A DNA stretch of 64,000 bases from Rummeliibacillus suwonensis (GTDB lineage Bacteria; Bacillota; Bacilli; Bacillales_A; Planococcaceae). The stretch covers positions 1 through 64,000 of the forward strand of contig NZ_VCBL01000004.1 of NCBI RefSeq assembly GCF_007896435.1, read 5' to 3'. Each line of letters starts with the position of its first letter. Position 1 is the stretch's first letter. Both the position numbers and the translations under genes were made by a program. Under the pieces are notes generated by a model. That model was not told the DNA's origin and did no database searches. It worked only from the letters and a program-made list of their open reading frames with translations. Below are positions 9,538-17,817 of this stretch, one piece after another.

Positions 9538-11010
9538 TTATTCTTTCATATGGCGTTTAGCCGTCAAATCCGCATCCTCTAGACGGATTATCTTTGTTTT
9601 ATGTTTCCATTTATAACCAAACCAAATAATCAGGAAGATCGGTAAACCAATATAGGATACGAAAATACCGTTCCAATCAATGTGATCCCCTGTAAATGCT
9701 GTGTAATTTTGACCAAGTATAACAAACGCACAAACTACAAATGCAAAAATCGGACCAAATGGGAAGAATTTTGAGCGATACGGTAATTCAGATAAATCAT
9801 GACCCTGTGCTACAAATACTTTACGGAATCGATAATGACTTGCTGCAATTCCTAACCATGCGATAAATCCGCACATGCCAGATGCATTTAACAGCCAAGT
9901 ATATACAGTACCTGTACCGAACAAAGATGCTAAAAATGATAAGCAAGCAACTAGTATAGTTACAATAAGTGCTGCGATTGGTACACCGCGTCCATTTAAT
10001 CGTTTAAAGATTTTAGGGGCCTTCCCTTCCATCGCCAACTCCCATAGTGTACGAGATGATGCATATAAGCCAGAGTTGCCAGCAGAAAGAATAGCCGTTA
10101 AAATAACTGCATTCATAATAGAAGCCGCAAAAGCGATCCCTGCGTTTTCGAATACTAATGTAAATGGACTGACAGTCACGTCATCACTATTAGCTAGTCG
10201 TTGATCCGTATACGGAATCAATAATCCAATTGCCAAAATAGCTAGAATATAAAATAACAAGATACGCCAAAAAATCTGCTTCACAGCTTTTGGAATAGTT
10301 TCACCTGGATTTTTGGTTTCTCCTGCTGTAATACCTAATAATTCAGTACCTTGGAATGAGAATCCAGCAGCTAAAAAAATGCCGAATGTCGCAAAAAATC
10401 CACCGTGAAATGGTGCATCCCCTTTAAAGAAGTTCGTGAATCCGATCGGCGCTTTTCCCCCAAGAATACCGAAGATCATTAAAAAACTCACTATCAAGAA
10501 AATAATAACCGTTGCAACTTTAATAACCGCAAACCAATATTCACTTTCCCCATAGCTATTAACCGACAAATAATTCAACACAAAGATAACAAACAGAAAT
10601 GCCGCACTCCAAATAAATGAAGGCATATTAGGAAACCAATATTTCATAACGATTGATATAGCAGACACTTCGGCTGCAATCGTAATCGCCCAGTTATACC
10701 AATAGTTCCAGCCTAGCGCAAATCCTAATGACGGGTCGATAAATTTTGAAGCATACGTACTAAACGATCCTGAAACGGGCATATACGCAGCCATTTCCCC
10801 AAGACTAGTCATCAAGAAAAATACCATAATACCGATTAGACCATATGCAAGTATTGCACCGCCTGGTCCAGCAACAGCAATTGAATTCCCACTTGCCAAT
10901 AGCAAACCGGTTCCAATTGTTCCACCAAGAGAAATCATGGTAATATGACGACTTTTTAACCCTCTATTTAAGCTCTGTTGTTCACTAGAGCTTGTCTTTT
11001 TTGTACTCAT
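9538..11010 (-). CDS. lysP: Lysine-specific permease, APC superfamily
   Basis: 490-residue permease with about 12 membrane segments that follows E. coli LysP closely: LKSRHITMISLGGTIGTGL, GPGGAILAYGLIG, MAAYMPVSGSFSTYASKF, LGWNYWYNW, GFSFQGTELLGITAGE, SPFTLVFENAG and LNASGMCGFIAWLGIA. It imports L-lysine by proton symport. The consensus amphipathic segment after TM1 and the C-terminal DLTAKRHMKE are cytoplasmic. SD GAGGAG precedes the ATG. The lysine riboswitch in its leader independently supports lysine as substrate. Confidence 0.93.
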   Translation of the reverse strand: MSTKKTSSSEQQSLNRGLKSRHITMISLGGTIGTGLLLASGNSIAVAGPGGAILAYGLIGIMVFFLMTSLGEMAAYMPVSGSFSTYASKFIDPSLGFALGWNYWYNWAITIAAEVSAISIVMKYWFPNMPSFIWSAAFLFVIFVLNYLSVNSYGESEYWFAVIKVATVIIFLIVSFLMIFGILGGKAPIGFTNFFKGDAPFHGGFFATFGIFLAAGFSFQGTELLGITAGETKNPGETIPKAVKQIFWRILLFYILAILAIGLLIPYTDQRLANSDDVTVSPFTLVFENAGIAFAASIMNAVILTAILSAGNSGLYASSRTLWELAMEGKAPKIFKRLNGRGVPIAALIVTILVACLSFLASLFGTGTVYTWLLNASGMCGFIAWLGIAASHYRFRKVFVAQGHDLSELPYRSKFFPFGPIFAFVVCAFVILGQNYTAFTGDHIDWNGIFVSYIGLPIFLIIWFGYKWKHKTKIIRLEDADLTAKRHMKE

Positions 11011-11126
11011 AATTCTCCTCTTTCCGATTTATCACAAGAAAAGGTAGAGTAAAGTTAATTAAAAATGGTTCTATCTCAAATATTTGAGATATCCTTGTTT
11101 CGATACCCAACATTTAGTATAGATCC

Positions 11127-11160
11127 TAAAAAAAATACCATCCAAGTAACTTGAGATGGT
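11127..11160 (-). terminator. L-box terminator in the lysP leader
   Basis: Stem ACCATC(T)CAAG / CTTGGATGGT followed by T8 on the minus strand, directly after the lysine aptamer and about 120 bases before the lysP ATG. It is the expression platform; lysine should favour termination. Confidence 0.85.
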
Positions 11161-11184
11161 CACTAAAACTCCCACCAATCTTGA

Positions 11185-11364
11185 TCAAGATAGCTCAACA
11201 CATCATTTCAGATGTGACAGTTCTGCACCTTTCGGTAACAGCCCCAGCATGGACAATAAAAAGCTTGTCGACACTTCGGCAATATCCCCTTTTTAATCGA
11301 GTCTATAATGCTTTTTCATCTCGTCGATTATACTCATGGATATAGCAACCTCTACCTCACCTAC
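11185..11364 (-). promoter_or_regulatory. Lysine riboswitch (L-box) aptamer
   Basis: On the minus strand the L-box landmarks come in order: GAGGTAGAGGTTGC, AGTAT, AAAAGGGGATATTGCCGAAGTG, the P3 arm CGACAAGC / GTCCATGCTGGGGCTG, CGAAAGGTGCAGAACTGTCA, and the closing GAGCTATCTTG. These correspond one by one to the B. subtilis lysC leader. P1 forms between GGTAG and CTATC. Confidence 0.95.
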
Positions 11365-11403
11365 TGGATGAGGCATGTAATATATAATTTCAATACGGCT
11401 TTT

Positions 11404-11432
11404 ATTATAATACAGAGAATTTTTAATAACAA
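11404..11432 (-). promoter_or_regulatory. Sigma-A promoter of lysP
   Basis: Minus-strand TTGTTA, 17-base spacer, TATAAT; the predicted start near 11398 is about 30 bases upstream of the L-box. Confidence 0.75.
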
Positions 11433-11558
11433 GACGTAAAATAACTGTTATTTTAATACAATTTAGACTTAACAATTATTGATGTTGGAATATTGAAATC
11501 TACTATTTATTAATGATACGGTTACAAAGAAGTTTCTTTTCAGGGAGGCTGTACAATA

Positions 11559-12770
11559 TTGACACAACTGACATCTAGACAAAGTAAAAAATTACATTGG
11601 AATCGAAATACTTGGATACTTGTACTTGGTATTATTTTCATATCATCTACTTTACGTTCCCCTCTAACATCAGTAGGCCCAATTATTACCTATATAAGAC
11701 AAGGCTTGGATATTTCCAATGTACTAGCAGGTTTTATCACAACTATTCCACTACTAGCATTTGCACTGGTTTCACCATTTGCGCCAAAATTTGCAAGACG
11801 CTTTGGGTTTGAGAAAACCTTGCTATTTGCCATGATTATTTTGGCCATCGGTATAGTTGTACGCTCAATTGGGAACATCATTTTCTTATTATCAGGGACA
11901 GCACTCATCGGTATTGCCATTGCATTTGGTAATGTTTTGCTACCAGCACTTATTAAGCTAAAATTCCCTTTACAAGTCGGATTGCTAACTTCCATCTTCA
12001 CAGTAGCGATGAATATTTCAGCGAGTATTGCAGCAGGTGTTAGCTATCCAATCGCCAGTACAATTGTCGGTTGGAAAGGTGCGCTTGGCTTTTGGTTTAT
12101 ACTTACGATTATTGCTTTTTTCGCGTGGTTACCACAATTACGCCAACAAATAAATGTAAAAGAAGATCATAAGCATATGAGACCTAGCAAACCGATTTGG
12201 AAATATCCTTTGACATGGGCTATTACGCTATCAATGGGCTTACAATCCTTACTCTTCTATACAACTGCAGCTTGGATTCCAGCCATGCTAGAATCTCAAG
12301 GGATGAGCGCCCATCAAACGGGATGGATGTTCTCTATTATGCAATTTTCACAATTGCCTATGACATTTCTTATCCCTATACTAGCGGCGAGAAAATCCGA
12401 TCAACGCTCATTAGTAGTGATGTTTAGTATTTTGTATGTTATTGGTTTTTCAGGGATTTTGCTGAACCTAACTTCACTTACTATTCTTTGGATGATTTTC
12501 ATCGGTCTCGCAGGTGGCGCATCATTTGGACTAGCGATGATGTTTTTCTCTTTACGCGCTCGCAATGCATTCGAAGCCGCAGAGATTTCTGGTACAGCCC
12601 AATCTATCGGCTATCTATTAGCAGCAACAGGACCTGTACTTTATGGCTATATTCATGATTTATTTGAAAGTTGGCAATCAGCCAATGTACTCTACATTGT
12701 TGTAGTAATTGGTTTGTTCTTTTTCGCATGGATATCTGCAAAAGATCGTTATGTAACATCTGAAAAATAG
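11559..12770 (+). CDS. MFS transporter of the CynX/NimT family (YycB-like)
   Basis: 403-residue protein with 12 predicted membrane helices in two halves. The N-terminal LRSPLTSVGPIITYI and the loop PFAPKFARRFGFEK are typical of the CynX/NimT/YycB branch, whose members move cyanate, nitroimidazoles or unknown organic anions. The start is TTG at 11559 with GGGAGG ten bases upstream; no better ATG lies nearby. It is divergent from the lysP leader and stands alone. The substrate is not predictable. Confidence 0.85.
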   Translation: MTQLTSRQSKKLHWNRNTWILVLGIIFISSTLRSPLTSVGPIITYIRQGLDISNVLAGFITTIPLLAFALVSPFAPKFARRFGFEKTLLFAMIILAIGIVVRSIGNIIFLLSGTALIGIAIAFGNVLLPALIKLKFPLQVGLLTSIFTVAMNISASIAAGVSYPIASTIVGWKGALGFWFILTIIAFFAWLPQLRQQINVKEDHKHMRPSKPIWKYPLTWAITLSMGLQSLLFYTTAAWIPAMLESQGMSAHQTGWMFSIMQFSQLPMTFLIPILAARKSDQRSLVVMFSILYVIGFSGILLNLTSLTILWMIFIGLAGGASFGLAMMFFSLRARNAFEAAEISGTAQSIGYLLAATGPVLYGYIHDLFESWQSANVLYIVVVIGLFFFAWISAKDRYVTSEK

Positions 12771-12814
12771 AAAACTAGACTGGTTCAAAAGAAAAATTTT
12801 TGTCCTATAATTGA

Positions 12815-12854
12815 AAAAGGCACGGATGCTGATCCATCAACATTCGTGCCTTTT
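12815..12854. terminator. Bidirectional terminator, MFS gene / yfiY
   Basis: Stem AAAAGGCACGGATG / CATTCGTGCCTTTT between converging genes. The minus-strand copy ends in a five-T run, so it mainly serves yfiY. Confidence 0.8.
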
Positions 12855-12896
12855 GGATATTATGTTTTTACCTTTAACTTTGTTTAGCTATGCTTA

Positions 12897-13886
12897 TTAT
12901 TTAGCCAAACTTTTTACTACATTATCTACGATTTGTTCATTGGCAATAGGGCCTGTGTAAAGCCAGCTTTCTTTAGAAGAGAATTCGTGGACATTGCCAG
13001 CCTTTACAGCAGGAATGCTTTGCCATAATTTATTGCTTAATGTGCTTTTGGCTTTTTGCGCATCACCATTGACTAAGAAAATGTGATCAGCATCTAATTC
13101 TACAAGTTTTTCTAATGAAATCTCATTCCAGTTACTTGTTGATTTTGCTGAAATTTCTTTGACTACAGCAGGAACTTTTAATCCAAGGTCTTGATATAGA
13201 ACTGCACCTGTTGATAATTTTTCATTGACCATATAAAATTTACCGCCAAATAACCATACTGCCGCTACAGATGGCGTGCCTACTGCATCATTGATTTCTG
13301 TTTTAGCTTTTGTTACTTTTTCATCGTATTTATCTAAAATCTCTTGTGCTTGATCTTTTTTATCGAATACATCTCCGACACGCAATAATTCATCACGCCA
13401 ATCATTGTTTTGTTCTTTACCAATGACATATGTAGGAGCGATTTTGCTATATTGTTCGTATTTGTTGCCCTCTACCATTTGCGCTGAATCCATAATGATT
13501 AAATCAGGTTTAAGTTTTTGAACAGATTCAAATGGTAAATCATAAGAAATCGTTGGTACCTTCCCTAGTTTGTCTTGTAAGTAATCTTGAATGCTTGCCC
13601 CATCACCTACACTCCATTGAGCAACTGGTGTTATTCCTAAGGCAACCAAGTTATCTTCTAAATATGATGCAATCACTCGTTTAGGATTTGCTGGGATTTC
13701 CACTTTATGTCCCATTGCATCTGTGACAACTCGTGTCGTAGATTTAGCTTGAGAAGATTGTTCAGTTTTTTGATCACTTGTTTTTTCACTGCTATTTTCT
13801 TCGTTACAAGCCGCAAGTGAAAATGCTAAGACACCTACCCCTAAAAGTTGTATTGCCTTTTTCTTACTTAAAACGTTGTACATCAT
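12897..13886 (-). CDS. yfiY: Iron-siderophore ABC transporter substrate-binding lipoprotein (YfiY-like)
   Basis: 329 residues with a lipoprotein signal ending LAAC (Cys27), then the FepB/FhuD-type fold: VTDAMGHKVEIPANPKRVIA, LKPDLIIM at about 125, and TGPIANEQIVDNVV at the end. It should capture ferric hydroxamate siderophores outside the membrane. Divergent orientation to two FecCD permeases reproduces the B. subtilis yfiY / yfiZ-yfhA layout, whose system takes up schizokinen/arthrobactin. A Fur box lies 34 bases upstream. No ATPase gene is present; such systems use a shared ATPase (YusV) encoded elsewhere. Confidence 0.88.
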   Translation of the reverse strand: MMYNVLSKKKAIQLLGVGVLAFSLAACNEENSSEKTSDQKTEQSSQAKSTTRVVTDAMGHKVEIPANPKRVIASYLEDNLVALGITPVAQWSVGDGASIQDYLQDKLGKVPTISYDLPFESVQKLKPDLIIMDSAQMVEGNKYEQYSKIAPTYVIGKEQNNDWRDELLRVGDVFDKKDQAQEILDKYDEKVTKAKTEINDAVGTPSVAAVWLFGGKFYMVNEKLSTGAVLYQDLGLKVPAVVKEISAKSTSNWNEISLEKLVELDADHIFLVNGDAQKAKSTLSNKLWQSIPAVKAGNVHEFSSKESWLYTGPIANEQIVDNVVKSLAK

Positions 13887-13919
13887 TAAAAGCCCCCTGA
13901 AAATTTTTTATTTTAAATT

Positions 13920-13938
13920 GAAAACGATTATCGATATC
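13920..13938. promoter_or_regulatory. Fur box between yfiY and yfiZ
   Basis: GAAAACGATTATCGATATC matches 14 of 19 positions of the consensus GATAATGATAATCATTATC. It sits between the divergent siderophore genes. Confidence 0.75.
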
Positions 13939-13961
13939 AATTAAAATATAATTATTAGACA

Positions 13962-13990
13962 TTGTCAAATTCCAATGATCTATATAAGAT
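13962..13990 (+). promoter_or_regulatory. Sigma-A promoter of yfiZ-yfhA
   Basis: TTGTCA, 17-base spacer, TAAGAT, 24 bases beyond the Fur box. Start near 13997 leaves a leader of about 170 bases that contains a family C repeat. Confidence 0.65.
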
Positions 13991-14009
13991 TTATAAAGTA
14001 TAACTTTAC

Positions 14010-14142
14010 CTAGTGGAGATTTCCTTCATCCCTACTGGGCATTCATTAAACCAGTAGAGCTTATACAAGCGAAGTTGTCTCCCTTGTTATTTTGATTGAT
14101 TTTCGTAAGAGGAACTTACTGCTTGTTAATGCAGGATAAACT
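14010..14142 (+). repeat. Family C stem-loop repeat, degenerate copy in yfiZ leader
   Basis: Shows the family C left hairpin (AGTGGAGATTTCCTTCATCC..) and right end (TTACTGCTTGTTAATGCAGGATAAA), with a diverged middle. It lies between the yfiZ promoter and its coding region. Confidence 0.6.
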
Positions 14143-14164
14143 GTACTGAGAAAGAAGATGTCAC

Positions 14165-15181
14165 ATGAAGAAAGAAAAAAAAGCAATAAACAAAGCCTCA
14201 AGCATCACATGGATGATCGTAGCCATTGGTTTATTGTTAATAAGTGTAATAGTATCTATTCATCTAGGAGCATCAAATTTAAGTTACAAAGATATTTGGA
14301 CTTCTTTGTTCCATTATGATGAATCTAATGCAGCACATGTAGTGGTACGTGAATTACGTCTACCTCGAGCAATTGCAGCAATCCTAGTAGGTTCTGCTTT
14401 GGCCGTATCTGGTTCAATTATGCAAAGTATGACAAGAAACCCTCTTGCTTCACCATCCATTCTCGGTGTTACCGCAGGAAGCACATTTTTCATTGCCATC
14501 GCTTTAGCCATCGTACCTGCCATCAGTTTTTCAAAATTAATGTTTTGTTCATTTGCTGGGGCTGGTTTAGGCGCTGGTCTTGTATTTGGATTGATCGCTT
14601 TTGCAAAGGGTGGAAACTCACCTGTTAAATTAGCATTAGCTGGTTCTGCTATTTCGGCTCTACTTAGTTCGCTATCAACTTTTATTAGTTTAAAATACGA
14701 TATCTCAAAAGACTTGAGTTATTGGTATGCAGGAAGCATATCAAGCGTACAGCCACAACATATCCACTTTGTTGTGCCATTTATCGTCATCGGATTAGTA
14801 CTGGCACTTTTCCTTGCAAGATCAATGACCGTATTAAGTTTAGGGGACGAAATAGCCACAGGGCTTGGACAACGGACCCATTTAGTGAGGTTAGGTGGCA
14901 CCATTGCTGTTTTATTGTTAACAGGAGCTTCGGTCTCAATTGCTGGAATGGTAGGATTCGTCGGTCTTGTTGTTCCACATATTGTTCGCTTTATTGTTGG
15001 ACAAGATTATCGTATTGTCATACCCTTTTCAGCCGTATTCGGAAGTGTGTTATTGATATGGGCAGATATGGCTGGCCGTATGATAAATGCACCTTTCGAA
15101 ACACCGGTCGGAGCAATCACAGCATTAATAGGTGTTCCTTTTTTCTTATATCTTGCTCGTAAAGATGGGAGGGACTTTTAA
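14165..15181 (+). CDS. yfiZ: FecCD-family siderophore ABC permease (YfiZ-like)
   Basis: 338-residue BtuC/FecCD-type permease with about ten membrane helices. Landmarks are VVRELRLPRAIAAILVGSALAVSG at about 60-83, QSMTRNPLASPSILGVTAG, LSLGDEIATGLGQRTHLVR (coupling region to the ATPase) and GFVGLVVPHIVRF. With YfhA it forms the membrane channel for siderophore delivered by YfiY. The SD is weak (AGAAAGAAGA). Its TAA overlaps the yfhA ATG by one base, so the two are translationally coupled. Confidence 0.9.
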   Translation: MKKEKKAINKASSITWMIVAIGLLLISVIVSIHLGASNLSYKDIWTSLFHYDESNAAHVVVRELRLPRAIAAILVGSALAVSGSIMQSMTRNPLASPSILGVTAGSTFFIAIALAIVPAISFSKLMFCSFAGAGLGAGLVFGLIAFAKGGNSPVKLALAGSAISALLSSLSTFISLKYDISKDLSYWYAGSISSVQPQHIHFVVPFIVIGLVLALFLARSMTVLSLGDEIATGLGQRTHLVRLGGTIAVLLLTGASVSIAGMVGFVGLVVPHIVRFIVGQDYRIVIPFSAVFGSVLLIWADMAGRMINAPFETPVGAITALIGVPFFLYLARKDGRDF

Positions 15182-16188
15182 TGCGAAACACGAAATTTGC
15201 TTTAGTCTGCGGAATAACATTTCTAGCTATTATCATTTTCTTTTTTGTGAGTATGAATGCCGGTTTTATCCATATCCCTTTGCAAAATGTTTTATTAACA
15301 TTATTCGGGCATGGAACGGAAGAAGATCATATGACTATTTTCCAATTTCGACTACCACGAATTATATTGGCTATCTTAATCGGTGCCGGAATGGCTGTTG
15401 CAGGAGCTATTTTACAAGGAGCTTCACGAAATCCATTAGCCGACCCTGGTATTTTAGGGATCAATGCTGGCGCAGGCTTTGTAGTAGTGCTCTATATGTT
15501 TTTAGGGCGAGGTACTTCATTTTTAGCAACAAAAACTTCTGTTTTCATCATGCCTTTTGCAGCATTTTTTGGTGCGTTGTGTGCAGCTTGTCTCATTTAT
15601 GCTTTGGCTTGGAAAAAAGGAAGGGTAACGCCAAGTCGTTTGTTACTAGTAGGTATAGGCGTTAATGCAGCATTTAATAGTGGCATTACCATTTTACAGA
15701 TGAAAATGGAACCGACCGATTTCACAAAAGCGCTTGTATGGCTGTCTGGAACAATTTGGAGTACAAGCTGGCAATCGGTTTGGACATTATGTATATGGTT
15801 GCTGATACTACTATTATTTGCTTTTTCAAAAGCCTATGTGTTAGAGGTATTAAACTTAGGAGATCCAATAGCCATTGGTCTTGGGACAAACGTGGAAAGA
15901 GAACGTCGCCTATTGCTCATTATAGCTGTTGCTATCGCTGGTGGCTGTGTAGCCGTTGGTGGCGGCATCACATTTTTAGGTCTAATCGCACCACATATGG
16001 CTAAAATGTTAGTTGGATCAAGTTATCGCAAAATCCTACCACTTAGTGCATTAATCGGTTCATTGTTACTGTTGCTTGCAGATACATTAGGAAGAGTCAT
16101 CATAGCACCCGCTGAGCTACCAGTAGGGATCGTGATATCGATTCTAGGTGTCCCTTACTTTGTCTACTTGTTACTCAGAAAACTATAG
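15181..16188 (+). CDS. yfhA: FecCD-family siderophore ABC permease (YfhA-like)
   Basis: 335 residues, second half of the permease heterodimer. It shows FRLPRIILAILIGAGMAVAGAILQ, ASRNPLADPGILGINAGAG, LNLGDPIAIGLGTNVER and GGGITFLGLIAPHMAK, with about ten helices. It starts in the stop of yfiZ (TAATG). The B. subtilis operon continues with yfhB-yfhC; here a terminator follows directly and the next gene is an opposing nitric oxide synthase. Confidence 0.9.
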   Translation: MRNTKFALVCGITFLAIIIFFFVSMNAGFIHIPLQNVLLTLFGHGTEEDHMTIFQFRLPRIILAILIGAGMAVAGAILQGASRNPLADPGILGINAGAGFVVVLYMFLGRGTSFLATKTSVFIMPFAAFFGALCAACLIYALAWKKGRVTPSRLLLVGIGVNAAFNSGITILQMKMEPTDFTKALVWLSGTIWSTSWQSVWTLCIWLLILLLFAFSKAYVLEVLNLGDPIAIGLGTNVERERRLLLIIAVAIAGGCVAVGGGITFLGLIAPHMAKMLVGSSYRKILPLSALIGSLLLLLADTLGRVIIAPAELPVGIVISILGVPYFVYLLLRKL

Positions 16189-16257
16189 CGTTAATAGGAA
16201 TCACTTCTAATCTCAAATTGGATCAGTCAACGCCTGTTCTAACCATATAATAGAAAG

Positions 16258-16293
16258 AAAAAGCCATTCACCTTATAGACTGAATGACTTTTT
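16258..16293. terminator. Bidirectional terminator, yfhA / nos
   Basis: GCCATTCA / TGAATGAC hairpin with flanking A and T runs on both sides, lying between the convergent stop codons. Confidence 0.7.
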
Positions 16294-16302
16294 CTTTTTC
16301 TA

Positions 16303-17361
16303 TCAATAAGGTCTTTTCTGATGAGAATAACCTGGCAAGTTCTTTGTATTATCATATGGCCTATGGAAAATATGTGTTGTAGCTGGTGATAGCGGTGGGA
16401 TCAGCCATGTCCAGTTTCCTGTTACATCACGGTTTGCAGAGGCTTCATTTGCTTCAAAGCGTTTAAATTGTTGTGCCGCAGTATGATGATCGACAATACT
16501 AACACCATCTTCTTTAAAGGAATAAAGCACTGCTATATTTAATTCTACTAACGCACGATCACGCCATAAGTTGGCATTAGATGAAGTATCCAATCCCATA
16601 CTCTCCCCAATGATCGGCAACATATTATAACGATAGTCATCCGCTAAATTACGTGCGCCGATTTCTGTTCCCATATACCATCCATTGAACGGTGCCGCTC
16701 CATATGTAATACCACCTACTTCGAGCTTCATACTTGAAATGATTGGCACGGCGTACCATTTTAAATGTAGATCCGTAAACCAATCGAATTCTGGATGACG
16801 TAAAGACACTTCTTTAATATATTCTTTTGGAATATCAAAGAAACAAGGCTTACGATTTTCAACTTGAATAACCAATGGCAAAACATCAAACTGTCCACCA
16901 TTTCCGTGCCACCCTAACTTTATACATTCTTTTGTAAAGGCAAGAGAATCTGAATCACCAATTACAGTGCCATCCTCTTGTTCATAGCCTGCATAACGAA
17001 TCAGCTGGTGATTCCAAATACGAACTTTTTGTGGCTCGAAAATGGATATAGTAGGTCTTATTTTACCTTCATTAGTCGCAAATTCAATATGTTCTAAAAG
17101 CTTCTCATAAATCGTTTCTTCATCTAAAATAGAACGTTGATCCTTCACCTGAAGGGTTTGCCAAAATAATCGCCCTATACACCTGTTGCTGTTTCTCCAT
17201 GCTACTCTTGCTCCAAAGGCAAGTTCATCTGAAGTATGGGTATATTGTCCGTTCTTTCTAATATCCTTCTCAACTTCCTTTAATCTTTCTTCTAACTGAT
17301 CTACCGGCAAGTTATTTTCCATATAATACATCTTTATAAAATCAACAGCCTCATCTAACAT
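16303..17361 (-). CDS. nos: Bacterial nitric oxide synthase oxygenase
   Basis: 352-residue oxygenase domain without a fused reductase, as in Bacillus. It oxidises L-arginine to NO and citrulline using heme and a tetrahydropterin-type cofactor, with electrons from cellular flavodoxins. The proximal heme ligand is Cys61 in RNSNRCIGRLFW and the arginine-binding glutamate is Glu233 in GWYMGTEIG. WRDRALVELNIAVLYSF and the C-terminal HHTAAQQF motif are also present. SD AGGAGG. NO in Bacillus protects against oxidative stress and some antibiotics. Single-gene unit. Confidence 0.95.
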   Translation of the reverse strand: MLDEAVDFIKMYYMENNLPVDQLEERLKEVEKDIRKNGQYTHTSDELAFGARVAWRNSNRCIGRLFWQTLQVKDQRSILDEETIYEKLLEHIEFATNEGKIRPTISIFEPQKVRIWNHQLIRYAGYEQEDGTVIGDSDSLAFTKECIKLGWHGNGGQFDVLPLVIQVENRKPCFFDIPKEYIKEVSLRHPEFDWFTDLHLKWYAVPIISSMKLEVGGITYGAAPFNGWYMGTEIGARNLADDYRYNMLPIIGESMGLDTSSNANLWRDRALVELNIAVLYSFKEDGVSIVDHHTAAQQFKRFEANEASANRDVTGNWTWLIPPLSPATTHIFHRPYDNTKNLPGYSHQKRPY

Positions 17362-17390
17362 CGGCTAAAAACCTCCTATAAATTGAATGT

Positions 17391-17600
17391 CCATCAGTGG
17401 GGGTTTTCTTCATTCCCCCACTGAAATAGAGGAACTCAGGTTAAAAGCGCCACGTCCTGTAGCAACACCTGAGGGACCAACATCCTGCCCGTCCGAACCA
17501 ATCGGACTTTTACGGGCAGTTGATCCCCCATCTATCTTTGTCATTTCTCTCTCAATCTTGAGATGGGGGTCTTACTGCCCGTTAAAGCGGGATAAACTCC
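17391..17600 (+). repeat. Family C stem-loop repeat, best-preserved copy
   Basis: 210 bp made of consecutive hairpins: TCAGTGGGGG / CCCCCACTGA, then ACTCAGGT / ACCTGAGG, CTGCCCGT / ACGGGCAG, CCCCATCT / AGATGGGG, and a terminal CCCG / CGGG in GCCCGTTAAAGCGGGATAAA. It holds no ORF. The end hairpins recall IS200/IS605-type elements, which carry subterminal hairpins in place of inverted repeats, so a non-autonomous derivative is plausible. Confidence 0.75.
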
Positions 17601-17751
17601 AAGTACCTCTTTATCATAAATGAAATATTCTAATGAAAAAATATGTAGATTAAATACTGATTTATATTTCAGTAGATCCTATTCAACAGCATCGCCGCTT
17701 GAAGTACCTAATCCTAACATATCACCCAAAAACAACTATGAAAACCCATAC

Positions 17752-17781
17752 AAAAAACGCTTGAAGTATAGACTCCAAGCG
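17752..17781 (-). terminator. Terminator of the diguanylate cyclase gene
   Basis: CGCTTGGAGT-CTAT-ACTTCAAGCG stem followed by TTTTTTG on the minus strand. Confidence 0.8.
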
Positions 17782-17817
17782 CTACGATTTAAAACTATCG
17801 GATGGAACATTCATAGA

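Noticed and set aside
14722-15665. Long alternative-frame ORFs inside yfiZ and yfhA
   Set aside because: They are shadows of well-matched permease genes and have atypical cysteine- and arginine-rich composition.
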